Shown: positions 1-7,796 of the stretch, one piece after another
Layout: the number at the start of each line of letters is the position of its first letter
How positions within the stretch are numbered: position 1 is the first letter of the stretch
Assembly: GCA_031267155.1 (NCBI GenBank)
Contig: JAIRZR010000219.1
Coordinates: 1 to 10,493, forward strand
Length of the DNA: 10,493 bases
Direction: 5' to 3'
From: Prevotellaceae bacterium
Lineage (GTDB): Bacteria > Bacteroidota > Bacteroidia > Bacteroidales > UBA932
Translations under genes and position numbers: made by a program
Notes under the pieces: model-generated
Told to the model about the DNA's origin: nothing
Database searches by the model: none
The model's input: the letters and a program-made list of their open reading frames with translations, nothing else

Positions 1-67
1 TGTGAAATTATTTGGAGCCTGTTGCGGAGCATGTACTGCAGGGGCAATAGTTTTGAATCAATTTAAT

Positions 68-2194
68 ATGAGCGATTTCAAAGAAGATATTTTTAGTACG
101 AACATAATGTATTTGCCGGGAGTAGGTCCCAAAAAAGCGGAATTATTGTTGAAAGAATTGGAGATTGCAACATTCAAAGACCTGCTCTACTATTTTCCTT
201 TCAGGCATATCGACCGCACGCGATTCTGCACTGTCGGGGAAATAAATCCCGATTTGCCGTACATCCAGCTCTGCGGCGAAATCGTATCGGCTAATGTCGA
301 AGGACATGGGAGGGGCAAAAAGCGGCTTGTTCTCCGCTTTGCCGACGGCACGGGAAGCATCGATCTTGTGTTTTTTCAGGGTCTGGCGTGGATAAAGGAA
401 AAAGTCAAGCCCGGACAGAAATACATTGTATTCGGCAAGCCGAATGTCTATAACGGACAGATAAGCATGGTGCATCCCGAGATTGACAGTCCCGAAGCGG
501 AAGGTAAAAATTCCGGCGTCTTTTCGACAAATATCAACGGGATTTACAGCTCGACCGAAAAACTGCGAAACGGCTATATGGGAAATAAAGTGTTGGTAAG
601 ACTGATGTTAAATCTGCTTAATATTGTTTTACACAAAATACCGGAAACCCTGCCCGACTACATTCTGAACAGGTACAAACTCCTGTCCCTGCCCGAAGCG
701 CTGCTCAACATCCATTTTCCGCAAACTCAGGAACTGCTCGACCGGGCGCGCAACCGCCTCAAATTCGACGAGCTGTTCTACATCCAGCTGGGAATACTGC
801 ATCACAGGGCGGCAAAAATAAGTGTCAGCAAAGGACTTGTGTTTGACCGGATCGGGGAACATTTCAACTATTTTTTCGCAAACAATTTGCCTTTTCAACT
901 CACTGCGGCGCAGAAAAGGGTTATCCGCGAAATGAGGCAGGACATGGGCAGCGGAAAGCAAATGAACCGCCTGCTGCAGGGGGACGTCGGCAGCGGGAAA
1001 ACCCTGGTTGCCCTGATGATCATGCTGATAGCAGCCGACAACGGGTATCAGTCGTGCCTGATGGCTCCCACCGAAATACTGGCTACGCAGCATTTCGAAT
1101 CCCTCATGCAGTTCCTGAAAGAAATGGACGTCAAGGTAAGCCTCCTGACCGGCTCCACAAAAAAGTCCGTGCGCACGGTTCTTTTCAACGAGCTGGCTGA
1201 GGGAAAAACCAGTATCCTTATCGGAACGCATGCCCTGATCGAAGATAATGTGCAGTTCAAAAACCTCGGGCTGGTGGTTATAGACGAACAGCACCGTTTC
1301 GGAGTTGAGCAAAGGGCAAAATTGTGGAACAGGTACAATACTCTGCCGCATGTGCTTGTAATGACGGCAACGCCCATACCGAGAACGCTGGCAATGACTG
1401 TGTACGGCGATTTGGATGTGTCGATTATAGACGAATTGCCCCCGGGCAGGAAACCTGTTACGACACTGCTGTTCAACGACAGCAAGAGGCTGAGGGTTTT
1501 CGGATTCCTGAAAGAGCAGATAAAACAGGGACGGCAGATTTATGTGGTGTATCCCCTGATAAAGGAATCGGAAAAAATGGATTACAAGTATCTTGAAGAC
1601 GGATACGAAAGTATAGTGCGCGCATTTCCTTCGCCCGAATATATTACGGTGGTGGTACACGGTCAAATGAAAGCCGCGGACAAGGACTTCTCAATGAATC
1701 TGTTTGTCTCGGGAAAGGCTCATATTATGGTTGCTACCTCGGTTATCGAGGTAGGGGTAAATGTTCCGAATGCTTCGGTGATGCTTATCGAAAGCGCCGA
1801 GCGTTTCGGTCTTTCGCAGCTGCACCAGCTGCGCGGACGGGTTGGCAGGGGCGCCGACCAGTCGTACTGTTTGATGATGGCCGGCTACAAACTGAGTCGG
1901 GAATCCCGTAAACGTCTGGAATTGATGACGGCTACCGGCGACGGCTTCAAAATAGCCGAGGAAGACATGAAAATGCGCGGTCCGGGCGATATCGAGGGAA
2001 CACAGCAAAGCGGATTGCCCTTTAAATTGAGAATAACCGATTTAAGCAAAGACGGCGAACTGCTCGAAGCTGTCAGGAAAATCGTCGCGTCGATTTTGCT
2101 TCAGGATCCTGATCTCAGTCATGACGAAAACAAAGTACTCAAGGCCGGTCTCGAAAGCGCCGCGCCACAAAAGGATTTCAGCAAAATATCATAG
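68..2194 (+). CDS. recG: ATP-dependent DNA helicase RecG
   Basis: RecG is a superfamily 2 helicase that reverses stalled replication forks and branch-migrates Holliday junctions in the cytoplasm. The 708-residue product is the usual length. Near the N-terminus, residues 13-21 read YLPGVGPKK, a typical RecG helix-hairpin region, followed by the OB-fold wedge domain at about 55-150. Helicase motifs are intact: Walker A GDVGSGKT at 305-312, DEQH at 406-409, TATPIPRT at 433-440 and QLRGRVGRG at 587-595. The C-terminus (DFSKIS) matches the family end, so the stop is natural. The frame stays open upstream to a GTG at position 2, but those 22 extra residues (a cysteine- and alanine-rich stretch) precede the family's normal start, so the ATG at 68 is preferred. 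No ribosome binding site is evident, as expected in Bacteroidota. It is base-compositionally richer in G+C than the minus-strand genes. Identification is very secure; only the start has some doubt. Confidence 0.96.
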   Translation: MSDFKEDIFSTNIMYLPGVGPKKAELLLKELEIATFKDLLYYFPFRHIDRTRFCTVGEINPDLPYIQLCGEIVSANVEGHGRGKKRLVLRFADGTGSIDLVFFQGLAWIKEKVKPGQKYIVFGKPNVYNGQISMVHPEIDSPEAEGKNSGVFSTNINGIYSSTEKLRNGYMGNKVLVRLMLNLLNIVLHKIPETLPDYILNRYKLLSLPEALLNIHFPQTQELLDRARNRLKFDELFYIQLGILHHRAAKISVSKGLVFDRIGEHFNYFFANNLPFQLTAAQKRVIREMRQDMGSGKQMNRLLQGDVGSGKTLVALMIMLIAADNGYQSCLMAPTEILATQHFESLMQFLKEMDVKVSLLTGSTKKSVRTVLFNELAEGKTSILIGTHALIEDNVQFKNLGLVVIDEQHRFGVEQRAKLWNRYNTLPHVLVMTATPIPRTLAMTVYGDLDVSIIDELPPGRKPVTTLLFNDSKRLRVFGFLKEQIKQGRQIYVVYPLIKESEKMDYKYLEDGYESIVRAFPSPEYITVVVHGQMKAADKDFSMNLFVSGKAHIMVATSVIEVGVNVPNASVMLIESAERFGLSQLHQLRGRVGRGADQSYCLMMAGYKLSRESRKRLELMTATGDGFKIAEEDMKMRGPGDIEGTQQSGLPFKLRITDLSKDGELLEAVRKIVASILLQDPDLSHDENKVLKAGLESAAPQKDFSKIS

Positions 2195-2347
2195 GGCAGG
2201 ACTTCCCATTATCAAATCTATCGCCGGACGGTTATCCCGTGCGTTCCCGGCGAAAGCGTGCGTTTCGGCTGCCACATCAAAGGCGACCGTCGATTCTATT
2301 TCCTGAAAGAATACAAACTGAAAATTACGGATATTTCATGTAACTAA
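2195..2347 (+). pseudogene. Possible gene remnant reading on from recG in the same frame
   Basis: Immediately after the recG stop the same frame stays open for 50 codons to a TAA at 2345-2347. The translation looks like protein rather than noise: it includes VIPCVPGESVRFGCHIKG and then FYFLKEYKLKITDIS. Codon choice resembles that of recG. There is no ATG in this frame; the only usable start would be a GTG in the middle. I do not recognise the family. It could be the 3' end of a decayed gene whose start was lost, or a chance open stretch. RecG itself ends at its normal place, so a recent nonsense mutation in recG is unlikely. Confidence 0.3.
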
Positions 2348-2469
2348 AAAACAACGGGATATCATACATGGAGACGTTCCGGTATTGTGGCATTGATTTC
2401 CCCAACAGCATCAACAAACAGTTGAAATTTGATTTTTGATGCCATTTATTTGTATTTTTTCAATTAAGC

Positions 2470-2800
2470 TATACCACGCGCGGGGCAGTTTTGTGCATTG
2501 CAGACTGACGCCGTAAGGCGTCAAATATGGATAACCCCGAACAAGCGAAGCACAGTTCGGGGTACAGCATACATCTCTCCACGACTCCGTAAGGACTTGA
2601 ATCAAGCGCAAGCTTGAACAATTTCTTCCCATCAAGCCAGCAGGGAATTGAACTCCTTCGGAGTTCTGACAGAGTTTTGACGGTTTACCCCGAGCTGCGC
2701 TTCGCTTGCACGGGGTTATCAAAATTGGACGCCTGCGGCGTCAAAAGACACGAAGCGTCTCTATATTTTTATATCACAATTTTAGCCCGCGCGTGGTATA
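2470..2800. repeat. 331-bp element with terminal inverted repeats and internal hairpins
   Basis: The two ends are a perfect 15-bp inverted repeat (TATACCACGCGCGGG at 2470-2484; its complement at 2786-2800). Inside, a 35-base block at 2530-2564 recurs inverted at 2686-2720 with few mismatches. Each block is itself a hairpin (ACCCCGAAC with GTTCGGGGT in the left copy). Smaller palindromes lie at 2507-2522 (GACGCC gtaa GGCGTC), 2602-2617 (TCAAGC gcaa GCTTGA), 2651-2665 (AACTCC ttc GGAGTT) and 2728-2742 (GACGCC tgc GGCGTC). No transposase is encoded, and open frames across it look like by-products of the hairpins. I see no clear target-site duplication. It resembles a non-autonomous, MITE-like or palindromic interspersed repeat. 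It sits between two convergent genes and ends 7 bases from the stop codon of the next gene, so it might also act as a bidirectional terminator (inference). Confidence 0.8.
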
Positions 2801-2807
2801 ACAGACA

Positions 2808-4739
2808 TTACCACCATACCTGTTTACCGTTTTCGTACGTAAAAATGCGTTCATCGATGCCACGGGTACAGTTGTGCAGCAGAAACAGTGCGCCGACAGG
2901 ACAGTTTTCGAAAGAAACATGCACACTGTCGGCAATTTTCCGTCCCAGAGAGCTCCAGCCCTTACCGTCCCAGTATTTCAGCTCATATTCGTCGCCATAA
3001 GTTACGATATTGCCGTCGGAACGGGGCATATACAATATACGATCAATATTTACCGGTTCACCGAAATCAAGTCCCACCCAGGAATCCGACACATCAAATG
3101 AACTGAAACATGTTAGAGGGTCGCCATCGAACGCGTATATTTTTGCATAATCTTTGTCTTCTTCCATTGAGCCGATAATTTTTCCCTGTCCGGTAATGTT
3201 TTTCCCGTACTGGAAAAAAATCAGTTCCGCAATGCTGCACCGTCCTTCCGGCGCGGAGTAGCAACGCCAATAACGGTATTTCGTTTTCAAAGTATCCAGC
3301 AGCAGTTCGCCTGCTTCCGTGCCATATTTCCGGACAGTATGCAATGTAAGCGCATCACTAAAGTCCGCTTTATTTGCAACCTGAATTTTAGCGCCAAGAA
3401 TCAGTTTGGCTGGCCATGAAGAAAATCTGAAAGTGGGATATTTGCGAGTGAGTTTCAACGTTTGCCGTTGTGTCACATCCGGAACAATCGGTTTTATTTC
3501 GCCGGACAGTGTCAGTATAAAAGGCAAAGCGGCAGGTACAAGCTGCTGTTCTGCCGTCATGCACAGGGGTAAATAAGCTACGTCCTTTCCCATCTTTTCA
3601 AATATAGCTTTTTTACCGCTTATTTTACCCCAGTGTACCGGTCTCCAGCGGGCATTGTTGAATACGGACAGGTATGCATACTGTCCATGCTGTATATCCA
3701 GATTTACAGTAAGGTCATCGGTATGTAAATATTCGTCCGTAACATCAGTAATATGTATGTTGCGGAGTAATGCGGGAACACTTTTTTCCGACATATTTAA
3801 CTTCTCAAGTTTCGGATTGATGGCATAACAGTGTCGAAATACTTTAGCTATAGGAGTTCCTATATAGGAATTTTCCAGAATGTCAAGCCCCTGAAAGCAA
3901 CGGTTTTTACCCGTATCATCCAATAATATGCACCATGCATGAGCCGAATTGCGATTAGGCCATAAAGGAGTAAAATCTATCATCGCCGGAATGCCTTTTG
4001 CCCGCAACACTGCCACGTTAGCAATATTGCTGTCGTCACAGTCCTTTTTTAACAGAGTGTGCATCAAACTGTGCATGCGCCTTATCGGATATTGACCGCA
4101 CACATCAATATATCTTTTGGGATTCAATTTTATCAGTTCCTGCTGGACAGCGTAACATGACCAGTATGCCGAGTGATAGGAATGCCCGTCGCACGGCAAA
4201 TATTGCAAATCGCCATATTCAGAGCCGGAAAAATATTCCCGCCAGTTGTCAAGTGTCTGACATTCCGAGACTTTATACGGAAGCAGGTATTCGCAAAATT
4301 CTTCGAAATTGAGATGAGTAGCCCAATTTCCGTTTTGCCAGTTATCAAATGCGCGGTCGATATTGTCTATAAGATAAGAGGCGGTAATAATCTGCAAATC
4401 CTGGACTGGAGGAAACGAATCCGAATATTTGGCAACAATGGTTTCGTAAATGTCGGCAAGTTCCCCGGTGCCAAGTTTGGCATGCAGGTTCACCGAATCT
4501 ATTTCATCGTAGTATTTCTCTACATACTCCCGGTTTTGATACGAAACATGTCCGGGCATGTTTGCGATAAGGAACTGCGTCGCTTTCAGTTTCAGCGGCT
4601 CATTTTTGTAATGGTACAGTACCTTTTCCAGTTCGATGCGGTTGTCGCCGGATATCAGCAATGCCTGTTCCAGCATGTCCGGCAACTTTGTGCAGCCTGC
4701 CGCCATGATTAACAAAAATAATAATACACAATTTTTCAT
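2808..4739 (-). CDS. Lipoprotein with transglutaminase-like and discoidin-like domains
   Basis: The 643-residue product starts with a lipoprotein signal peptide (hydrophobic residues 4-14, lipobox AAGC with Cys16), so it is expected to be lipid-anchored in the envelope. Residues about 225-290 look like a transglutaminase-like core: Cys234 in KKDCDD, then AVLRAKGIPAMIDF, His267 in SAHAW, and an Asp candidate at 274/275 or 286. Residues 330-410 look like a beta-rich linker domain. Residues 425-510 are also beta-rich and contain YRYWRCYS and CSIAELIFF. The C-terminal part (about 515-643) resembles an F5/8 type C (discoidin) carbohydrate-binding domain, with AFDGDPLTCFSS and WVGLDFGEPVNIDRI. The ending YENGKQVWW is one I associate with Bacteroidales proteins of this architecture. 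Such proteins are often annotated as discoidin or transglutaminase-domain proteins, but substrate and reaction are not known. The gene lies 121 bases downstream of the ligase-like gene on the same strand, with no recognisable promoter between them. It may belong to the operon or be a separate neighbour. Confidence 0.85.
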   Translation of the reverse strand: MKNCVLLFLLIMAAGCTKLPDMLEQALLISGDNRIELEKVLYHYKNEPLKLKATQFLIANMPGHVSYQNREYVEKYYDEIDSVNLHAKLGTGELADIYETIVAKYSDSFPPVQDLQIITASYLIDNIDRAFDNWQNGNWATHLNFEEFCEYLLPYKVSECQTLDNWREYFSGSEYGDLQYLPCDGHSYHSAYWSCYAVQQELIKLNPKRYIDVCGQYPIRRMHSLMHTLLKKDCDDSNIANVAVLRAKGIPAMIDFTPLWPNRNSAHAWCILLDDTGKNRCFQGLDILENSYIGTPIAKVFRHCYAINPKLEKLNMSEKSVPALLRNIHITDVTDEYLHTDDLTVNLDIQHGQYAYLSVFNNARWRPVHWGKISGKKAIFEKMGKDVAYLPLCMTAEQQLVPAALPFILTLSGEIKPIVPDVTQRQTLKLTRKYPTFRFSSWPAKLILGAKIQVANKADFSDALTLHTVRKYGTEAGELLLDTLKTKYRYWRCYSAPEGRCSIAELIFFQYGKNITGQGKIIGSMEEDKDYAKIYAFDGDPLTCFSSFDVSDSWVGLDFGEPVNIDRILYMPRSDGNIVTYGDEYELKYWDGKGWSSLGRKIADSVHVSFENCPVGALFLLHNCTRGIDERIFTYENGKQVWW

Positions 4740-4829
4740 GATTACATAATTTATAATATTTAAAAAAATCTCTTCTATTGATATTTACCGGTGTCGCGAA
4801 TCCCTTACATAGTCGCCTGCCATATAATA

Positions 4830-4880
4830 ATTGTTAATTTTCATTTATCATTGTTAATTGTTAATTATTCATTGTTAATT
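4830..4880. repeat. Cluster of four ATTGTTAATT decamers
   Basis: ATTGTTAATT occurs at 4830-4839, 4850-4859, 4857-4866 and 4871-4880 in one AT-rich run. The last two copies reach into the 3' end of the ligase-like gene and encode its final residues (QLTMNN). Short repeats of this kind are common in Bacteroidales intergenic DNA. The rest of the 121-base gap (4740-4829) shows no clear promoter or terminator. Confidence 0.7.
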
Positions 4881-6699
4881 GAATAAGTTCTTTTCTCATT
4901 TTCTTCACTGCTGTGGATTCAACTTTTGGCGATTTGGTCAGGACAATGTTTATCTCTGCTTCCATTTTCTCTTTCAGACCCATTTCATGATACAGTTTTG
5001 CAAGAAGATAATGGGGATACAGGAGGTTTGGGACAAGGTTTGCCGCTTTTCTGAAATTTTGTTCCGCAAGTTCATATCTTTTCTGAACTTGATAATTTTT
5101 GCCCATTATGTTATACAGTCTCGGATCGCAACTGATTCGCATTGCATGTTGCAATATTTCATTGCTTTTTTCATACTGTTCCGATTGCGACAGAATGTTG
5201 GCATACTTAAACAAAAAACTTATTTCATCCTGCAAGTAAGGATATTGTTTGGCATATTCTTCTATGGCTTCACTGTTATTCATGCTGTACGACATTTGTT
5301 TCCATTGTTTATATGCGTAATGTAAAGGACATATTTTATATGCGCACAAAGTGATTACTACAGACGCCGCAACGAGAAAAAAAAGTCCGCAAAACGAAGT
5401 TCGGCGTAGCCAATTGAACGAAATTTTCCGTGTTTCATCAATTTTTCTGTTATCTGCCATACAAAGCGCCGACAAGAACACAAAAGCTATTGCAAAAGGC
5501 AGTACATTAAATGGATACGACATCGAAGCGAATATCAGCAACGAAACAAGCGAACCCGTCGGAAACAAGTTCCTGTTTTTTATTCCCAAATACAAAACAT
5601 AAAACACGAAAGCAAGAAAAACAAGAAACGGCACAATTCCTGTTTCGATACATATCTGCAAATATTCGTTGAAAGCATATTCCACTCCTGTTGCCACATA
5701 TTCTTCTCTTTCGGTACCTGCGTTCGAAGCGAAATATGCCGCTTGCATTTCGCCGTAACTTCCTCCGAAATTGCCCAAACCTACTCCCAACGGATGTTGC
5801 CTGATAGTTTGAACGGCAATTTTCCATGTAAATGCACGACCTGAAGCCGAATCTTTTTTCAGTAAAAACAATCCGACCATTGCGACAGCAAACAGTATGA
5901 CAGCAGCAAACGAAAGAATAACAATTTTTTTCCTGTGTTTTTTGAAATAATCCGAAATTTTTTTATTCTGCAAACCATGTATTATTCCAATAAAAGCTGA
6001 ACCGCCCAATGCTGCCAACCATGAAGCGCGACTCATGGCAGCAGGCAATACCAATATTATACACAAAACGGTCAGGAGTGATGAGATAGGAGTTATGAGT
6101 GATGAACTTTGTGTAACTTCGTGCCCTTTGTGGTTAATAATTCCTTTGAGGCTAAATCCCAGCGCCATAGGAAAAACCATCGCAAGCCAGCCGGAATACG
6201 GTCCCGGATTAAAGAACGAACCGGTAATTTTAAACAACCCGTGCTGCGAATCTGCAAATCCGTACAATTGCCTCAATCCCCATATCGCTTCAACCAAACC
6301 CGTAACAACAAGAAACACACAACACAGTCCGTATAACAATTTGCTTTTGTCCGAAAGAAATATCCTCAAGTAGAAATACAGCAACATCAAAAATAACAAT
6401 AACATACATTTGTTTGTTAATCTGTCGGTGTGACTTAGAGTTATCCCGACAGCTGCACACGAAAACAGGAATATCAACAAATCGGGTAAATTGAAACTCA
6501 ATTTTTCTCTGCGACTTATTATAGCCGCCGGAACAGCAATGACGGCAAGCAAAACCATAGACGCATAAAACCAAAAGTATTTATCATATATATTATCGTC
6601 GATGTCCGCATCTTTGCCGATAATCAATACTGTAGAAAGAACCGCCAAAATAAGGAGATTCAACAGTATCCGTATTGTTATTGTATATATACGAATCAT
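4861..6699 (-). CDS. O-antigen ligase/polymerase-like membrane protein with TPR tail
   Basis: This 612-residue protein has about 13 hydrophobic segments (roughly 10-28, 41-62, 72-90, 99-115, 121-145, 166-185, 208-222, 226-241, 258-280, 351-372, 382-398, 400-415, 434-455), so it is an inner-membrane protein. Wzy_C (O-antigen ligase/polymerase) hallmarks are present: SFFNPGPYSGWLAM at 161-174, AMSRASWLA at 221-229, and the large loop with GRAFTWK (Arg288) and QHPLGVGLGNF (His302). Family members join glycans to lipid or protein acceptors or polymerise them. Residues about 470-595 are helical TPR-like repeats, suggesting a partner-binding domain. Its ATG overlaps the TGA of the preceding lipoprotein gene (ATGA), implying translational coupling. 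Residues about 189-207 (NHKGHEVTQSSS...) are encoded by an inserted repeat, and the last six residues come from another repeat. Fold assignment is strong. Whether the acceptor is LPS, another glycan or the neighbouring peptide cannot be told. Confidence 0.88.
   Translation of the reverse strand: MIRIYTITIRILLNLLILAVLSTVLIIGKDADIDDNIYDKYFWFYASMVLLAVIAVPAAIISRREKLSFNLPDLLIFLFSCAAVGITLSHTDRLTNKCMLLLFLMLLYFYLRIFLSDKSKLLYGLCCVFLVVTGLVEAIWGLRQLYGFADSQHGLFKITGSFFNPGPYSGWLAMVFPMALGFSLKGIINHKGHEVTQSSSLITPISSLLTVLCIILVLPAAMSRASWLAALGGSAFIGIIHGLQNKKISDYFKKHRKKIVILSFAAVILFAVAMVGLFLLKKDSASGRAFTWKIAVQTIRQHPLGVGLGNFGGSYGEMQAAYFASNAGTEREEYVATGVEYAFNEYLQICIETGIVPFLVFLAFVFYVLYLGIKNRNLFPTGSLVSLLIFASMSYPFNVLPFAIAFVFLSALCMADNRKIDETRKISFNWLRRTSFCGLFFLVAASVVITLCAYKICPLHYAYKQWKQMSYSMNNSEAIEEYAKQYPYLQDEISFLFKYANILSQSEQYEKSNEILQHAMRISCDPRLYNIMGKNYQVQKRYELAEQNFRKAANLVPNLLYPHYLLAKLYHEMGLKEKMEAEINIVLTKSPKVESTAVKKMRKELIQLTMNN
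6074..6137. repeat. Short interspersed repeat inserted in frame in the ligase-like gene
   Basis: The plus strand here carries GAGTGATGAGATAGGAGTT and then CTTTGTG, CTTCGTG and CCCTTTGTGGTTAA. These resemble the CTTTGTG-type and GAGTGATGAG-type short repeats that I know from intergenic DNA in Bacteroidota. Read on the minus strand they encode NHKGHEVTQSSSLITPISS, a hydrophilic stretch between two membrane segments of the ligase-like protein. The frame is kept open, so the insert appears tolerated. Exact ends are approximate. Confidence 0.6.
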
Positions 6700-7748
6700 T
6701 GGCGTTCGGCAACTCCGTTCAGTATATTATCTCTGATATCATATCTGTAAATCATTTCTTCCCCCAAAGGCGACACTGCATACATAAATCCACTGTCGAA
6801 ATCCACCGTAAAATCTATAATTTGTCTATCCAAAATAAGTTTACATACCGGATTTCCATTCCAGTCCATAATATGAATTTCCATAACATCACCACCGTTG
6901 TACAAAGCACATATCAGGTTGTCGGAACAACAGGAAATGGTATAAAAAACCTTACGATTATCCAAAGATTTGACATACTCATAATCGAGTAAATAATCGT
7001 TTTCGGTAACGGAAATACTTTTGTCCGGATGAACAATATCCAAAATGTCAAGCTGATCCAAGCATCCTGCAGTGGTAACAATTTTGCTTCCGTCAGGTTT
7101 TATACAGTCAAGTAGCGATATCATATTTTTAAATTGAATATCTTCCGTAATGGGATAGTTAAACATATTTATTTCATCTGTTACTTTTTGTTCTACAGGA
7201 TTATATTTGAAATATGATACGGTTTCCCTGTACATGTCGTAAGATTTTATCAACAGAAGCGTATCACTGACATAGAGAACTTTTTCAGGTTCTACAATTT
7301 CAGCATTCGAATAATTTGCCGTATATCTTATCGACAGACGCCCTTCGGGGTCATTTATGCTTTCGGGTATATTTATGACTTTTATTCTTCTGGAACCCCA
7401 ATCGTCTATCACAAGATAAGGAGAACGGACTTGGCTGAATAGCGGCTGTATGAAATCGTTGGGACCCTTACCCTTGCGAAAAAAGTTGCCTATAAGATTC
7501 AAACTTTCCAAGTCATAGATTCGGGCGGAATATTCCTGTTTGTAAAGACCTGTAATAAGATACCGGTCAATTACCATAACTTTATTAACACCTAATGAAT
7601 CGACATTTATGTGTTCGCCTGCGACCTTATATTCCTTTTCGAACCGTACGGTTTTAATACTGCCGATACAAAAATTTTTTTTGTCGGAACAGCTGTCTAA
7701 GGCTGTGACAACAAATAATAACACTAAAAATAATCTGATATTTTTCAT
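6696..7748 (-). CDS. BF3164-like propeller lipoprotein, copy A
   Basis: This 350-residue protein has a lipoprotein signal peptide (MKNIRLFLVLLFVVTALDSC, lipid-carrying Cys20) and a body that looks like the six-bladed beta-propeller (TolB-like, BF3164-type) lipoproteins of Bacteroidales. Marks of the family are RKGKGPNDF at 91-99 and repeating strand patterns such as YLVIDDWGSRRIKVINI. The acidic surface-export signal that can follow the cysteine is not evident (SDKKNF), so a periplasm-facing anchor is likely but not certain. The frame extends to a GTG at 7772, but the ATG at 7748 aligns exactly with the start of its paralogue and is chosen; an AGGAG lies 7 bases upstream. The stop overlaps the ligase-like start by 4 bases. 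It differs from copy B in one extra C-terminal Gln and in lacking five residues in the C-terminal third. The function of the family is not established; such propellers often bind proteins or ligands. Confidence 0.87.
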   Translation of the reverse strand: MKNIRLFLVLLFVVTALDSCSDKKNFCIGSIKTVRFEKEYKVAGEHINVDSLGVNKVMVIDRYLITGLYKQEYSARIYDLESLNLIGNFFRKGKGPNDFIQPLFSQVRSPYLVIDDWGSRRIKVINIPESINDPEGRLSIRYTANYSNAEIVEPEKVLYVSDTLLLIKSYDMYRETVSYFKYNPVEQKVTDEINMFNYPITEDIQFKNMISLLDCIKPDGSKIVTTAGCLDQLDILDIVHPDKSISVTENDYLLDYEYVKSLDNRKVFYTISCCSDNLICALYNGGDVMEIHIMDWNGNPVCKLILDRQIIDFTVDFDSGFMYAVSPLGEEMIYRYDIRDNILNGVAERQ

Positions 7749-7764
7749 TTTTTTACTCCTTTTT

Positions 7765-7796
7765 TCTACCACTCACCTTTTCACTACCACAATCAT
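7765..7796 (-). pseudogene. Fossil of the NVEALA gene 3' part
   Basis: Read on the minus strand this segment encodes NDCGSEKVSGRK, and shortly beyond it the frame stops (KE and TAA). The intact NVEALA gene at 9031-9065 reads YDCGPCEKVSGRK. At DNA level the two agree at about 30 of 32 positions, with a 3-base deletion that removes one Cys of the CxxC. The fossil begins exactly at the ATGATT junction beside the stop of lipoprotein copy B and now serves as the leader of copy A, supplying its AGGAG-containing stretch nearby. It cannot encode a peptide on its own. Confidence 0.8.

Noticed and set aside
2..67. N-terminal extension of recG from a GTG at position 2
   Set aside because: The 22 extra residues precede the normal RecG start. 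Frame 1 also carries a possible upstream gene tail ending at 66, and the window edge prevents deciding what lies here.
629..1666. Long minus-strand ORFs opposite recG
   Set aside because: They are antisense frames of a clear helicase gene and show no family features.
2368..2439. Small plus-strand ORF METFRYCGIDFPNSINKQLK...
   Set aside because: 23 residues with no recognisable match; GID at the start recalls IS110-type transposases, but that is too little to call a remnant.
2411..2722. 103-residue minus-strand ORF inside the inverted-repeat element
   Set aside because: It is built from the hairpin sequences of the repeat; similar open frames arise by chance in such elements.
7749..7772. GTG start giving lipoprotein A eight extra residues
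   Set aside because: The extension is a frame through the NVEALA fossil; the ATG at 7748 aligns with the paralogue and gives a standard lipoprotein signal.
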